DNA of 64,000 nucleotides from Capilliphycus robustus (GTDB lineage: Bacteria; Cyanobacteriota; Cyanobacteriia; Cyanobacteriales; Microcoleaceae). The stretch lies in contig NZ_JAYGHR010000074.1 of NCBI RefSeq assembly GCF_034932365.1, positions 35,740 to 99,739 of the forward strand, in the 5' to 3' direction. The notes below the pieces were generated by a model, which saw nothing but the letters and a program-made list of their open reading frames with translations, made no database searches and had not been told where the DNA came from. A program made the translations under genes and the position numbers. This document shows, piece by piece, positions 43,501-51,250 of the stretch (position 1 is its first letter; each line of letters starts with the position of its first letter).

Positions 43501-45099
43501 ATTGTGGATGAAATTCATCGCTGTAAACATCGTAGTAATGACCCATCCAAGCGGCGACAGATGGTTCTTGCACTCATTACGAATGCAACAGAGAAGAATC
43601 CCGATCTTCATGTGCTGGGAATGAGCGCAACTCCTGTAATTAATAACCTAAAAGAAGGTAAAAGTTTAGTTGAGTTGGTGACAGGTATAGAACGATCAGA
43701 TTTAGGGGAATCAGCTACAATCAACAACTGTATGCGTTTGTATCAGGCACTTGTCACTTTAGGAATTCGTTCTAGGGTTAAACCCAAAATCCAAATTGAC
43801 AGGGTTACTATTCCAGTTGATTGCACTCACTTGGTTGATGAAATTCGGCAAGAAGGTACATCTCTTTTAAAAATGGAGCAGATTCTTACCCGTGCCAGAA
43901 TTCCAACAATTGTTAAGGAACTTCGAGCAAAAACAATTGTTTATACTCATTACGTTGAGGGCATTGTTGATCAACTAAAAGAAGCAATTGAAGCAGCAGG
44001 ATGGACTGTTGGTTTCCACATCGGAGGAGATAAGAGTGGCCGTAATAATTTTATTGATGGTTCTACTGACATTTTGATTGCTAGTAGTGCAATGGCGACT
44101 GGTGTTGATGGGTTTCAACGAGTTTGCGATCGCCTAATTCTCAATATTCCCCCCTGGACAAGTGCTGAATTAGAGCAGTTAGAAGGGCGTTTAAATCGTC
44201 AGGGACAATCCCATGATACCCTCACTATCCTCATGCCTGTAACTTATGGTTTAGACAACGGAGAACGCTGGAGTTGGGATGAAGGGCGTTTAGCTCGGCT
44301 GCAAAACAAACAGACGGTTGCTGATGCTGCGGTTGATGGTGTAATGCCTAAAGGTCAGCTACGCACAGAATCTCAAGCATTTCGAGATCTGCGGCAATGG
44401 TTAGAACGCTTGAAAATAGGTGAACAAAAATCAATTATTCGCCCTAGAATCTTTGTTCCACTTCCAGATGTTGATCCTATAGATGTGCAGCGACGTAATG
44501 CTCAGTACGGTGACTTTAGCCGGATGAATGCCCGTTGGAATAATAGTTACAGTCACACTACCTACGAACGTTTGCAAGCCAATCCAGAAGAATGGATGCA
44601 ATATCATACCCTTTATCAAGATGCTCGAAAAACTTGGTCGGTTATTCCTTACGAGGAAGCTATCAAGTGGCTTCAGAAACGTTCTGATTTAGTTGTGGCT
44701 GATTTTGGTTGTGGGGAAGCACTAATTGCTAAAGTTTTTGCTAGTAAACATATTGTTCATAGCTTTGATTTTATTGCTATTAATGATTCAGTCATCGAAT
44801 GTGATATTGCTCGTGTCCCTTTAGAGGATAGCTGTCTAGACGTTGCTATGTTTAATCTATCGCTGATGGGTTTAAACAGTGCTGATTATATTGCAGAAGC
44901 AGCCCGGACACTCAAACTTGATGGACAACTCTGGATTTATGAGGTAACATCCCACATTAAAGATCTTCAAGGGTTTGTTAGGAAGCTTGAACTAGCAGGT
45001 TTTAGAATAATTGAAAATACGCCAGTATGGAAGTTCCAGTATATTCGAGCTATCAAATCCGAGGAAGTCGAACTTTCTCAACTCATCCTTGATCTCTAG
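40561..45099 (+). CDS. Zinc-ribbon / SNF2-like helicase / Rrp8-like methyltransferase fusion
   Basis: A 1512-aa protein, GTG start. Order: winged-helix-like (about 10-75); a sigma-region-4-like HTH (about 115-145, GLSYQDIGDKFGLSRERVRQI); six treble-clef zinc ribbons (about 185-660), each reading LYPE.V.QYWDYEKNN...GS...WFKCP.DGYEW...GN.GCP.C.G as in DUF4379; a linker; an SNF2-type helicase with Walker A LSLTGTGKT (about 885), DEIH (about 983), MSATPV and LEGRLNRQGQ (about 1204); and a C-terminal methyltransferase with VVADFGCGEALIAK (about 1378), CDIARVPLEDSCLDVAMF, LSLMGLNSADYI. The last domain is strikingly Rrp8-like, the eukaryotic rRNA m1A methyltransferase. A nucleic-acid-modifying, possibly defensive, enzyme; function unknown. 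Confidence 0.85.
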   Translation: MNNKPNIKKAYQGLGKNQKMFLKSLYRGSLSIQNSVYYQRLISGLESRGLVEFVEEQLVLTPLGKSMCELGLRTKNDINTATTIDESSENPIAETRKESKNSINKQKTLEKSNQFLELYKQGLSYQDIGDKFGLSRERVRQILDINPAFYEYLEEREKEKLAEDEAKALAEQEKAERLKKEFYLKSLAVLYPERVAELWDYEKNGDLKPEDIQAGSATQFIWLKCPIDGHSWKKKPNDIRRSWTKSGTSGCPVCAGRKKKAEKQPSLIEVYPELISQYWDYEKNKEFDLDPVTLSLGSNKKAWFKCPHDGNEWQAQISSTINQQWSKGNAGCQVCNGTHERKRGEWGKANPIGIEFPDQVSKYWLYQANNQLELDPMKLTIGSKKEAFFKCPIDGYEWVATITAIARGSWKKGNSGCPACRGLVATETNSLIALYPEYVAQYWDYEKNNQLSIFPEKVTRGSQQEAWFKCPHDGYEWKTRIGSITKASWSLGNSGCPACRGKISTETNSLIALYPDYVAQYWDYEKNNQLGLEPTALTKGSNQEAWFKCPIDGYEWKTQINTITRPSWNLGNNGCPACSGKIATKTTSLIALYPEYVAQYWDYEKNNQLSIFPEKVTRGSQQKAWFKCPHDGYEWKTIIGSITKASWNLGNSGCARCFGWSLEAIRQFVASLEVHIPNLTQAELYKIFEQSGVLDTQNAEGLKIVKDIIKGKLSGQKLREVIQGKTIKISEVETVSNVDLKADSELKVVDKASQTFETNSDSPEQLNESNELPSVKVQKSLEFLNSKVVASADQEAIDFFIASRLNRIWAEVFEDESAVEGVETFSDEGYGHQVRDQFLDEYNQAQDMSIPSGWAFRVNGKITPPNLMQKLAAVRLRNQKRMLNLSLTGTGKTIGGILSSRIIDARLTIIICPLDTLQNWHGEIKHVFPDSRVTIKNFNPHWSDIEEGNHYILLNHEMFQQPSTPHQIRRLLDRYKIDLIIVDEIHRCKHRSNDPSKRRQMVLALITNATEKNPDLHVLGMSATPVINNLKEGKSLVELVTGIERSDLGESATINNCMRLYQALVTLGIRSRVKPKIQIDRVTIPVDCTHLVDEIRQEGTSLLKMEQILTRARIPTIVKELRAKTIVYTHYVEGIVDQLKEAIEAAGWTVGFHIGGDKSGRNNFIDGSTDILIASSAMATGVDGFQRVCDRLILNIPPWTSAELEQLEGRLNRQGQSHDTLTILMPVTYGLDNGERWSWDEGRLARLQNKQTVADAAVDGVMPKGQLRTESQAFRDLRQWLERLKIGEQKSIIRPRIFVPLPDVDPIDVQRRNAQYGDFSRMNARWNNSYSHTTYERLQANPEEWMQYHTLYQDARKTWSVIPYEEAIKWLQKRSDLVVADFGCGEALIAKVFASKHIVHSFDFIAINDSVIECDIARVPLEDSCLDVAMFNLSLMGLNSADYIAEAARTLKLDGQLWIYEVTSHIKDLQGFVRKLELAGFRIIENTPVWKFQYIRAIKSEEVELSQLILDL
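41846..42535 (+). repeat. Three 237-bp tandem repeats inside the fusion gene
   Basis: Zinc-ribbon repeats 4, 5 and 6 start near 41848, 42085 and 42322, a period of 237 bp (79 codons). Repeats 4 and 6 share a long stretch (from CTCAGTATATTTCCTGAAAA through the zinc-ribbon core) almost base for base, which indicates recent duplication or gene conversion. The three upstream repeats are more diverged. Confidence 0.85.
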
Positions 45100-45163
45100 T
45101 TCCCTTAGCATAATCGGCAGGGAATCGATAGTTCTTTTGCTGTGATTTGGAATTATTCTAACC

Positions 45164-45325
45164 TTATGAATCAGCCTCTACTGAATTGATATCTTCTGGG
45201 GGTGGATGACGACCGAGTAATTCCTCTTCTGCCCGAATTGCCAACATAGTTGACCGATTCAAATCAAGGGCTTGAACCGTTGCTCGACCGATTGCTGTTA
45301 ACCCAATTACTGGCTCACTCGTGTT
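45164..45325 (-). pseudogene. HNH endonuclease remnant, C-terminal fragment
   Basis: On the minus strand a frame reads TSEPVIGLTAIGRATVQAL, then DLNRSTMLAIRAEEELLGRHPP, and ends at TAA (complement of 45164-45166). GLT.(I/T)GRATV.AL.LNR and the HPPE tail match the C-terminus of cyanobacterial HNH nucleases. The HNH catalytic part is missing; the 67-aa gene overlaps its upstream edge. Confidence 0.55.
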
Positions 45326-45510
45326 GAACGTAACTGTAACAACGATAAAAATTCCATCAATTCAACCAGCCCCTCGGCTTCCTGTCGTTCGGCTTGAGAC
45401 AGGGTATAGCCAGAGTCCTGACGATCTAAGAGAAATTGCAAACGAGCTTGAACTGCGGGTGACAGTTGAAAGCGAGTGAGTTCTAGGGGAATTTCGACGA
45501 TTTCGGGCAT
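45307..45510 (-). CDS. Small conserved cyanobacterial protein
   Basis: A 67-aa protein beginning MPEIVEIPLELTRFQLSPAVQARLQFLLDRQDSG. It is helical, with Glu/Gln/Leu content, and has no membrane segment. I have seen this kind of small protein immediately upstream of HNH nuclease genes, and here the fragment following it is indeed a nuclease remnant. Function unknown; it may be an antitoxin-like or accessory factor. Confidence 0.6.
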   Translation of the reverse strand: MPEIVEIPLELTRFQLSPAVQARLQFLLDRQDSGYTLSQAERQEAEGLVELMEFLSLLQLRSTRVSQ

Positions 45511-45597
45511 AGAGCAGTCAGCCTCGGTCTGTAATTCTTTGACTCTATTTTAGGCGATCGCATCGAGTCAGGTTTCCCTCTACAAATTCTATAGCTA

Positions 45598-46413
45598 TTA
45601 TTGTTCTAAACCCGATGAACTGCGTTTCCCTGGAACTAAACCTCGACGTTCTGGAGTAAGTGCTGATCTCATAAAACGACTTAAGTGTTGTAGATGAGGA
45701 TGATCGGATAATAATTCTAACTGTTCTAACGCTTGTTCGAGTCGATAGCCGGAACGATACAAAATCCGAAACGCTTTTTTCAACAGTGCTAATTCTTCTG
45801 GGGTGAAACCTGCCCGTTTTAAACCAATCGTATTGAGCGATCGCACTTTTGGGGGAGTTCCTTCTACCATCATAAACGGGGGTACATCTTGAACAATGCG
45901 CGTCAATCCAGCAATCATTGCTAGTTTACCAATATGAACAAATTGATGCACACCCACCAGCCCACTAATTCGGGCTTGAGACTCAATGTGAACATAACCC
46001 GCCAACGCCACGCCATTGGCAATGATCACTTGGTTTTCTATCACACAATTATGAGCCATGTGAGAATAAGCCATTAACAGATTTTGATTGCCTAAAATCG
46101 TCGCTTGACCTTCATAGGTCGCCCGATTAATGGTGACATATTCTCGAATTACATTATCATTGCCAATTTTAACAAAACTAACCCCTCCGGTATACTTGAG
46201 ATCTTGAGGTTCAGTTCCAATCACTGCACCGGGAAAAATTTGATTGCGATCGCCAATTTCTGTCCAGCCCTCAATCACCACATGAGGGCCAATGGTTGTA
46301 TCACGCCCTACCTTAACATTTTCCCCAATCACAGCATAAGCTCCCACTTGTACACTGGGGTGTAGTTGTGCTTTGGGATGAATAACAGCCGTTGGGTGAA
46401 TTAAGGTGAGCAT
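45598..46413 (-). CDS. lpxA: UDP-N-acetylglucosamine O-acyltransferase
   Basis: First enzyme of lipid A synthesis; transfers an R-3-hydroxyacyl group from ACP to UDP-GlcNAc. The 271-aa protein starts MLTLIHPTAVIHPKAQLHPS, with the hexapeptide repeats of a left-handed beta-helix through about 190, including GTEPQDLKY and MAYSHMAHNCVIEN, where the catalytic His of the family lies. A helical C-terminal domain follows. It is the last gene of the lpxC-fabZ-lpxA run; lpxB is not in the window. Confidence 0.95.
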   Translation of the reverse strand: MLTLIHPTAVIHPKAQLHPSVQVGAYAVIGENVKVGRDTTIGPHVVIEGWTEIGDRNQIFPGAVIGTEPQDLKYTGGVSFVKIGNDNVIREYVTINRATYEGQATILGNQNLLMAYSHMAHNCVIENQVIIANGVALAGYVHIESQARISGLVGVHQFVHIGKLAMIAGLTRIVQDVPPFMMVEGTPPKVRSLNTIGLKRAGFTPEELALLKKAFRILYRSGYRLEQALEQLELLSDHPHLQHLSRFMRSALTPERRGLVPGKRSSSGLEQ

Positions 46414-46525
46414 AGGGATTTTTAATTTTAGGGTATGTGATGTTGGGTGATTTCAGGAGATTGATAACCGGAAAACTCTGTTCATTTTAATCCGATCTCT
46501 AAAATCACCTGACAACGCTGATGAG

Positions 46526-47032
46526 TTAAATACAAGAAAACATCAATTCGCCTTCACAAGCCCGTTTACCATCGACTTCTGCGAGGGCTTGGACTTTGGC
46601 GAAACGACGCCGTTTCAAAGAAAGGATGTCAACCGTCATAATCAGTTGATCACCGGGAACCACTGGACGGCGAAATCTGACTTTATCGATGCCTGCAAAC
46701 AGGAACAAGTTCCCATCGAGATCGGGTATTTGCGTTAACACGACACCCCCCACTTGGGCCATCGCTTCGACGATCAATACTCCCGGCATGATCGGTTTTC
46801 CGGGAAAATGCCCTTGAAAATGAGGTTCGTTGAAGGTGACATTTTTGATTCCCACGGCCCGTTTTCCGGGTTCATACTCAATAATGCGATCAACGAGGGC
46901 GAAGGGGTAACGATGCGGTAACAGCTTTTGAATTTCTTCGATACCCATCACAGTTTGAACTACGGTTGTAGCGGTGCCGTTGGGGGTTTCTATCGCGTTA
47001 GAATCAACAGGATCGGATTTCACGTCAGACAT
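46526..47032 (-). CDS. fabZ: 3-hydroxyacyl-ACP dehydratase
   Basis: Hot-dog-fold dehydratase of fatty acid synthesis, 168 aa. The active-site His and Glu are in GHFPGKPIMPGVLIVEAMAQ, and EIQKLLPHRYPFALVDRI is the standard N-terminal segment. The first 25 residues (Asp/Asn/Thr-rich) form a poorly conserved extension. It lies between lpxC and lpxA on the same strand and supplies acyl-ACP chemistry to the lipid A pathway; this order is usual in cyanobacteria. Confidence 0.95.
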   Translation of the reverse strand: MSDVKSDPVDSNAIETPNGTATTVVQTVMGIEEIQKLLPHRYPFALVDRIIEYEPGKRAVGIKNVTFNEPHFQGHFPGKPIMPGVLIVEAMAQVGGVVLTQIPDLDGNLFLFAGIDKVRFRRPVVPGDQLIMTVDILSLKRRRFAKVQALAEVDGKRACEGELMFSCI

Positions 47033-47106
47033 TTTTTCAGGTTGACAATTTTAGAGTTTGCTTCCCATCTTTTGGGCGGCTAGGGCAACGGTTAACGAGA
47101 GAAGCT

Positions 47107-47967
47107 TCAGAGGGCGACTAAGGCGGCTTGCTGAATGCGTTGAACCAGTTGGGTATGTAGGTGATGACCTGCCTTGTAAGCCAAGTAATGAGCTTGAGGA
47201 ATCACTCCCAACAAGCTCAAATCCCCTACTAAGTCTAAAATTTTATGACGCACGGGTTCATTTGAAAATCTCAACGGGGGATTTAACCAACGGTCGTCGC
47301 CGCAAACCAAGGCGTTATCGAGGGTTCCGCCTTTGATTAATCCCGCTTGTTGCAGGTGTTGAACTTGTTTTTGTAAAACGAAGGTGCGGGCGGGGGCGAT
47401 CGCGGTTGTAAAATCTTCTTGTTGCGGCGTCCAACTGTACCATTGTTGACCAATTGCGGCGCTTTCAAAATCTATCCCGTAGCTAAAGCGAGTTTCATCT
47501 GAGGGGATAGCGACAACGAAAGCATCGCCCTGACGAATGATTATTTCTTGGGTAATGGCTATCGTCGGGCAAATTTGGGAAGTGATCGCCAGCCCAACGT
47601 TAGCGATCGCCTCTGCCCAGATTTTAGCCGATCCATCTAACAACGGAACTTCTGGCCCGTCAATTTCGATGCGGGCGTGATCGACTCCCATTGCGGTTAA
47701 AGCGGATAATAAATGTTCGACGGTACGAATACTAATTTTTGCCGGGTTAATTTTCTCGAAAATCCCTAATTCAGTGGAAAGCGTCGTTGAGACAACGGAT
47801 GTAATTTTTGCAGGAATAATCGGTTTTTCGGGTAAATCCACCCGCACAAAATAGCGTCCGACGGCAGAACTTGGTAAAATGCGAACGGTTGTTTCTAAGC
47901 CGCTATGTAACCCGATACCCGATTGAATAATTTCATCGGCTAGGGTATGTTGACTGGTTTCGGTCAT
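47107..47967 (-). CDS. lpxC: UDP-3-O-acyl-N-acetylglucosamine deacetylase
   Basis: Committed, zinc-dependent deacetylation step of lipid A synthesis, 286 aa. Metal ligands are seen in RTVEHLLSALTAMG (His) and RHKILDLVGDLSLLG (His, Asp), with the catalytic His in AGHHLHTQLV near the C-terminus. The N-terminal IIQSGIGLHSG is typical. It is first in the lpxC-fabZ-lpxA run (reading leftward), 75 bp before fabZ. Confidence 0.95.
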   Translation of the reverse strand: MTETSQHTLADEIIQSGIGLHSGLETTVRILPSSAVGRYFVRVDLPEKPIIPAKITSVVSTTLSTELGIFEKINPAKISIRTVEHLLSALTAMGVDHARIEIDGPEVPLLDGSAKIWAEAIANVGLAITSQICPTIAITQEIIIRQGDAFVVAIPSDETRFSYGIDFESAAIGQQWYSWTPQQEDFTTAIAPARTFVLQKQVQHLQQAGLIKGGTLDNALVCGDDRWLNPPLRFSNEPVRHKILDLVGDLSLLGVIPQAHYLAYKAGHHLHTQLVQRIQQAALVAL

Positions 47968-48031
47968 GGGGTTTTGATCGAACTTGACGGTGCGTTAGCA
48001 TAGAACTCAAAAGTTGTGACTACAGAGTATC

Positions 48032-48145
48032 ATGGAAACTCAATTTTTGTGGACTCAAAACTGGTATCCGGTTATTCCACTGAATTATTTGGATGTATCT
48101 TGCCCGACTGCGTTGACGCTTCTTGATAAAAAGTTAGTCATTATA
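48032..48145 (+). pseudogene. Rieske (PaO/Tic55-like) oxygenase remnant, N-terminal
   Basis: The reading METQFLWTQNWYPVIPLNYL followed by DVSCPTALTLLDKKLVI is the opening of cyanobacterial Rieske 2Fe-2S oxygenases of the pheophorbide-a-oxygenase family, where it is followed by the W-R-D and Rieske cluster sequence. Here similarity stops after about 38 codons, with no CxH motif anywhere downstream, so only a stump remains. It lies between lpxC and the secreted hypothetical gene. Confidence 0.5.
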
Positions 48146-48247
48146 TCTTTCTCAGTAGCGTTCCCCAAAAAGGTTTACCTATTGTCAAGCTTTATTCTTA
48201 AATTTTGTAGTTTAAATCCCGGTTTTTTTGATAAACTGGGGTTGAAG

Positions 48248-48655
48248 CTAAGGGATTGACATTAGAGAAGCAGCCGTACAAACCCGCATCATCATTTCAT
48301 CAGTTGTCGCATCATAAATTGAATAAAGGTTTCCGTTCCCAATCGCTGACGGGGGTGTAATATTATCAATTTCATTACGATTTGAAACGCCAAGAATATA
48401 CCACTGCCAAGTGCGACAATGGCTTTTAGCATAAATCATTTCATCCCCGATTTTATAGGTGAATAAAGTTTCTCCTTTGTCATATAAACGAATACTGTAC
48501 ATGGAAACATCAAGATAAAGTTTTTGTCCCATTGATTCTCCCATATAGGACCAATAAAAAGGAGAATTTTGGGCAACAGCTTGCGGAGAATGTACCAATC
48601 CTAAAGTTGTCACAGCAATCGCAAGAGTTTTAGCAATAGATTTGATATTCATCAT
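48248..48655 (-). CDS. Secreted hypothetical protein
   Basis: A 135-aa protein with a signal peptide (residues 1-28, ending AVA-QNSP). The mature part contains FYWSYMGESMGQKLYLDVSMYSIRL, GDEMIYAKSHCRTWQWYIL and a second cysteine near the end (MRVCTAASL), so one disulfide is possible. I do not recognise the family. The gene follows the DndD-like gene on the same strand by 76 bp, but its secretion suggests an unrelated function. Confidence 0.55.
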   Translation of the reverse strand: MMNIKSIAKTLAIAVTTLGLVHSPQAVAQNSPFYWSYMGESMGQKLYLDVSMYSIRLYDKGETLFTYKIGDEMIYAKSHCRTWQWYILGVSNRNEIDNITPPSAIGNGNLYSIYDATTDEMMMRVCTAASLMSIP

Positions 48656-48731
48656 CAGAACTGAGGTAGACGGCTATTGACTGATTACGAATATTTCGCC
48701 TCAAAATCAGCATATTTATCAAAAATATTTT

Positions 48732-50798
48732 TTAAAAATCATCCGTCACTTCTAAAATCTCCGTGTATTCAAACGCATTGGGACTATGTTTGACTAATGG
48801 ATAACGAACTCTCCCTGACTCGATGAAATCTTCCTCACAATCTGTTTTTGGGGAATTATAAGACAAAACATATTCTTTTCCAATGCGTTTTTCCATCTCT
48901 TGGGCGACTTCTCCCCGCCATTGGGTTTTCGTGACTAATACAACTAATTGATTTGCTAATTCGGGAATAATTTTAGCAATTTGACGCCGATAAATTTCAT
49001 CTAAACTGCCAAAAGGAGAATCCATTACAATCGGAAAAGTGCTACTATCTGGCCCCATGAGGGTATTTTTTTGACTCCATTCTCGCACCCCTTCAATAAT
49101 TCCACCAATAAAAGATAAGCTGAGAATCTGATTTTCTCCCGTAGAAGCAGCGACTTCTGCTTCATCTCCGGCTGTGGTTTCAATTAATTTTAATTCATAT
49201 TGCTCATTAAGTTTAGGAAGATAGGGCGTAAAAGAAATTCGACTAAAAATATTCTGTACTCTGCTTTCTAATTGCCAACGAAATTGTTGATCTAATCTGT
49301 CTTTAATTTGAGTTAAGCAGTGAATTGACTCTTGAGTTTTTTCAATCCGTCTTTGGGCGATAACTTGTTTCATCTCATTCATTTTTTGTTTATCAATCTG
49401 TTTTTCCAGTTGACTCACTGAACTGTTTGCAGTTTCGATTTGTTGTTGGTTTGAACCGGTTTCGCGGTTGAGGTGATTAATTTTGGCTTCGACTTCATCT
49501 AAACGTTTTTGGAGTTGCTGAATATCTTCGTCAGGGTAGCTTCTCAGCTTCTTCTTGACATCATCCAGTTGGGTTTCTAGCCGAGACAATTCTGCACGAT
49601 TTTGATTTAAGTTGGCTTGCTGTCGATCAACTTTTTCCCAAAATTCAGGAACTCGTTTTTCAATTTCATCTACTTGGGTACTCATGCGAATTGCGGTTTC
49701 TTCGATGTCTGCAACTCCCGCTTTTCCTAACCAGCTTTCTACCTGTTCTCGGTTGGGTGTTCCTGCTGTTAATTCTGTTCCACAAATACAGTGCTGTTGA
49801 TGGAGTAAGTCTTGAATAAACTGTTGTGTAATTCCGGTTTGCAGTTCTCCTTTTTCTCTCAACTGTTCAAATTTTTCTCTAAATTTCAGAAGCGTTTCTG
49901 AGAGTAAAACCGTATAACCTCGTGTTGAAATTTCTCGACGAATGATTTCATTGGCTTGTTTCAGTTGTTCTCGAATTAACTTCGCTTGTTGTTCGAGTTC
50001 ATCTCGGCGTTTTTGCAGTTCTCCAGCACCTTTTAAGTCTAATAAACGACTACTTAAAGTTCTTTTTAATTCATTGAGATGTTCTAACTCTTGTTCAATT
50101 TCGGTTTGACGTTTATTCAGACGTTCTATTTCTTGTTCACATTTTTTCTTGTCTTTAATATATTTTTTCGTTTCTGCATCTCCAATCACACTCAAATCCG
50201 TTTCCAGAGACTTTCTGGCTTCTCCTAAATGTTTAATCGCTCGATTTAACACTTCTACACCTAATAATTCTTTCGTCGCTTCGGCGATTTCTGCTTTTTT
50301 ATCATCCCTAACAATTTGTTCAATTCGTTCGCCATCAAAGAAAAAATATTGATGTAAACTAATCGGTAAAATTCGATTCACAATATCATCAGGATGTTGC
50401 GGCGGTATTGTCCAACGTCCATCATCTCCGGCGACTTGCATATACAGTTCACTGGGCGTTTGTTCAATGTCTTTATTGTTTTTATACGCCCGACAAACTC
50501 GTTTCAGTTGGTAACGTTTGCTATCATGTTCAAACACAATTTCTACCCAACAAAGTACAGGTTTTCCGGGTTCAGATTCCGTGATCGCTCTTTTATTGAC
50601 CAAATATTCAGAAGCCGCAAACGCCGCACTAAATCTATCATACAACACCCAAGTAAACGCATTCATTAACGTGGTTTTTCCCGCCCCATTATTCCCATGA
50701 ATAACGGTTGTATTGCGTTCTCCCGAGGCTAAAATAACTTCTGGGGTTTGACCATAAAATTGACGAAAATTGCAGAGACGAATTGAAATCAGTTTCAT
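48732..50798 (-). CDS. dndD: DndD-like SMC/AAA ATPase
   Basis: A 688-aa ATPase of the SMC/Rad50 type. Walker A IHGNNGAGKTTL is near residue 33; coiled-coil arms follow (about 190-300 and 370-510), flanking a zinc-hook-like CICGTEL at about 333. The signature STGENQILSLSFIGG and Walker B FPIVMDSPFGSLDE come from the C-terminal lobe. This layout is that of DndD, which in phosphorothioation systems works with DndC. The ATG overlaps the stop of the upstream small-protein gene by four bases (ATGA), so the two are translationally coupled. Confidence 0.75.
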   Translation of the reverse strand: MKLISIRLCNFRQFYGQTPEVILASGERNTTVIHGNNGAGKTTLMNAFTWVLYDRFSAAFAASEYLVNKRAITESEPGKPVLCWVEIVFEHDSKRYQLKRVCRAYKNNKDIEQTPSELYMQVAGDDGRWTIPPQHPDDIVNRILPISLHQYFFFDGERIEQIVRDDKKAEIAEATKELLGVEVLNRAIKHLGEARKSLETDLSVIGDAETKKYIKDKKKCEQEIERLNKRQTEIEQELEHLNELKRTLSSRLLDLKGAGELQKRRDELEQQAKLIREQLKQANEIIRREISTRGYTVLLSETLLKFREKFEQLREKGELQTGITQQFIQDLLHQQHCICGTELTAGTPNREQVESWLGKAGVADIEETAIRMSTQVDEIEKRVPEFWEKVDRQQANLNQNRAELSRLETQLDDVKKKLRSYPDEDIQQLQKRLDEVEAKINHLNRETGSNQQQIETANSSVSQLEKQIDKQKMNEMKQVIAQRRIEKTQESIHCLTQIKDRLDQQFRWQLESRVQNIFSRISFTPYLPKLNEQYELKLIETTAGDEAEVAASTGENQILSLSFIGGIIEGVREWSQKNTLMGPDSSTFPIVMDSPFGSLDEIYRRQIAKIIPELANQLVVLVTKTQWRGEVAQEMEKRIGKEYVLSYNSPKTDCEEDFIESGRVRYPLVKHSPNAFEYTEILEVTDDF

Positions 50799-51037
50799 TT
50801 TACCACCTCTTTAATAATTTTCAGGATATCATCATTAATATTACGTGGCGTTTTCATATAGAGTTTATCCCGTTCCGCTTGCAAAACTCGTTCAATGATT
50901 TCTTTGGCTTCGGGAGAGACATCCGCCAGGGGATCTTGAAGGCTATTCGGTTCTGTTTTTGGGTTATAAGAGGATTTTTTCTCGGCAAAAACATTAGAAA
51001 TTGTGGAAATTAAACTATCAGAATATTGCAAACTCAT
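50795..51037 (-). CDS. DNA-modification-system-associated small protein
   Basis: An 80-aa acidic and helical protein: N-terminus MSLQYSDSLISTISNVFAEK, a Lys/Ser/Asn linker, then DVSPEAKEIIERVLQAERDKLYMKTPRNINDDILKIIKEVV. It resembles small proteins found directly before dndD-like genes in cyanobacteria; it is not DndE as I know it. There is no ribosome binding site in front of the ATG at 51037; a palindromic repeat ends four bases upstream instead, so translation may be altered. Confidence 0.6.
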   Translation of the reverse strand: MSLQYSDSLISTISNVFAEKKSSYNPKTEPNSLQDPLADVSPEAKEIIERVLQAERDKLYMKTPRNINDDILKIIKEVVK

Positions 51038-51041
51038 GTTA

Positions 51042-51168
51042 TACTATGTCCGGTTTATTAATGCTGTTATGGGGTGGGGGCGGGTTTATTGAACTTTAGT
51101 CGTGGATGTCAGAGATAGTCTAGAACCCGCCCCTACATAATGATAATCGATTAATCGGACATGATATT
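51042..51168. repeat. Nested palindromic repeat, copy B
   Basis: Outer imperfect arms (TGTCCGGTTTATTAATG and CGATTAATCGGACATGATA) enclose a GGGGCGGGTTTA...AACCCGCCCCTACA palindrome (51077-51137) shared with 22.53 kb and 59.51 kb. It fills most of the gap between the helicase and the small-protein gene. Confidence 0.65.
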
Positions 51169-51250
51169 ATTGGGGATCGGATTCTTTCTAGATTTTACTG
51201 TATGATGACTCGAATTTCATCGGAGTTATGTTAACTTTTTTGCGACAAAA

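Noticed and set aside
40561..45099. Ordinary SNF2 chromatin-type helicase with random C-terminus
   Set aside because: The C-terminal 150 residues contain a full methyltransferase motif set with Rrp8-type conserved residues, so it is a true fused domain.
50795..51037. DndE as identity of the 80-aa protein
   Set aside because: It lacks the basic, DNA-binding character and conserved opening of DndE; the protein is acidic and helical.
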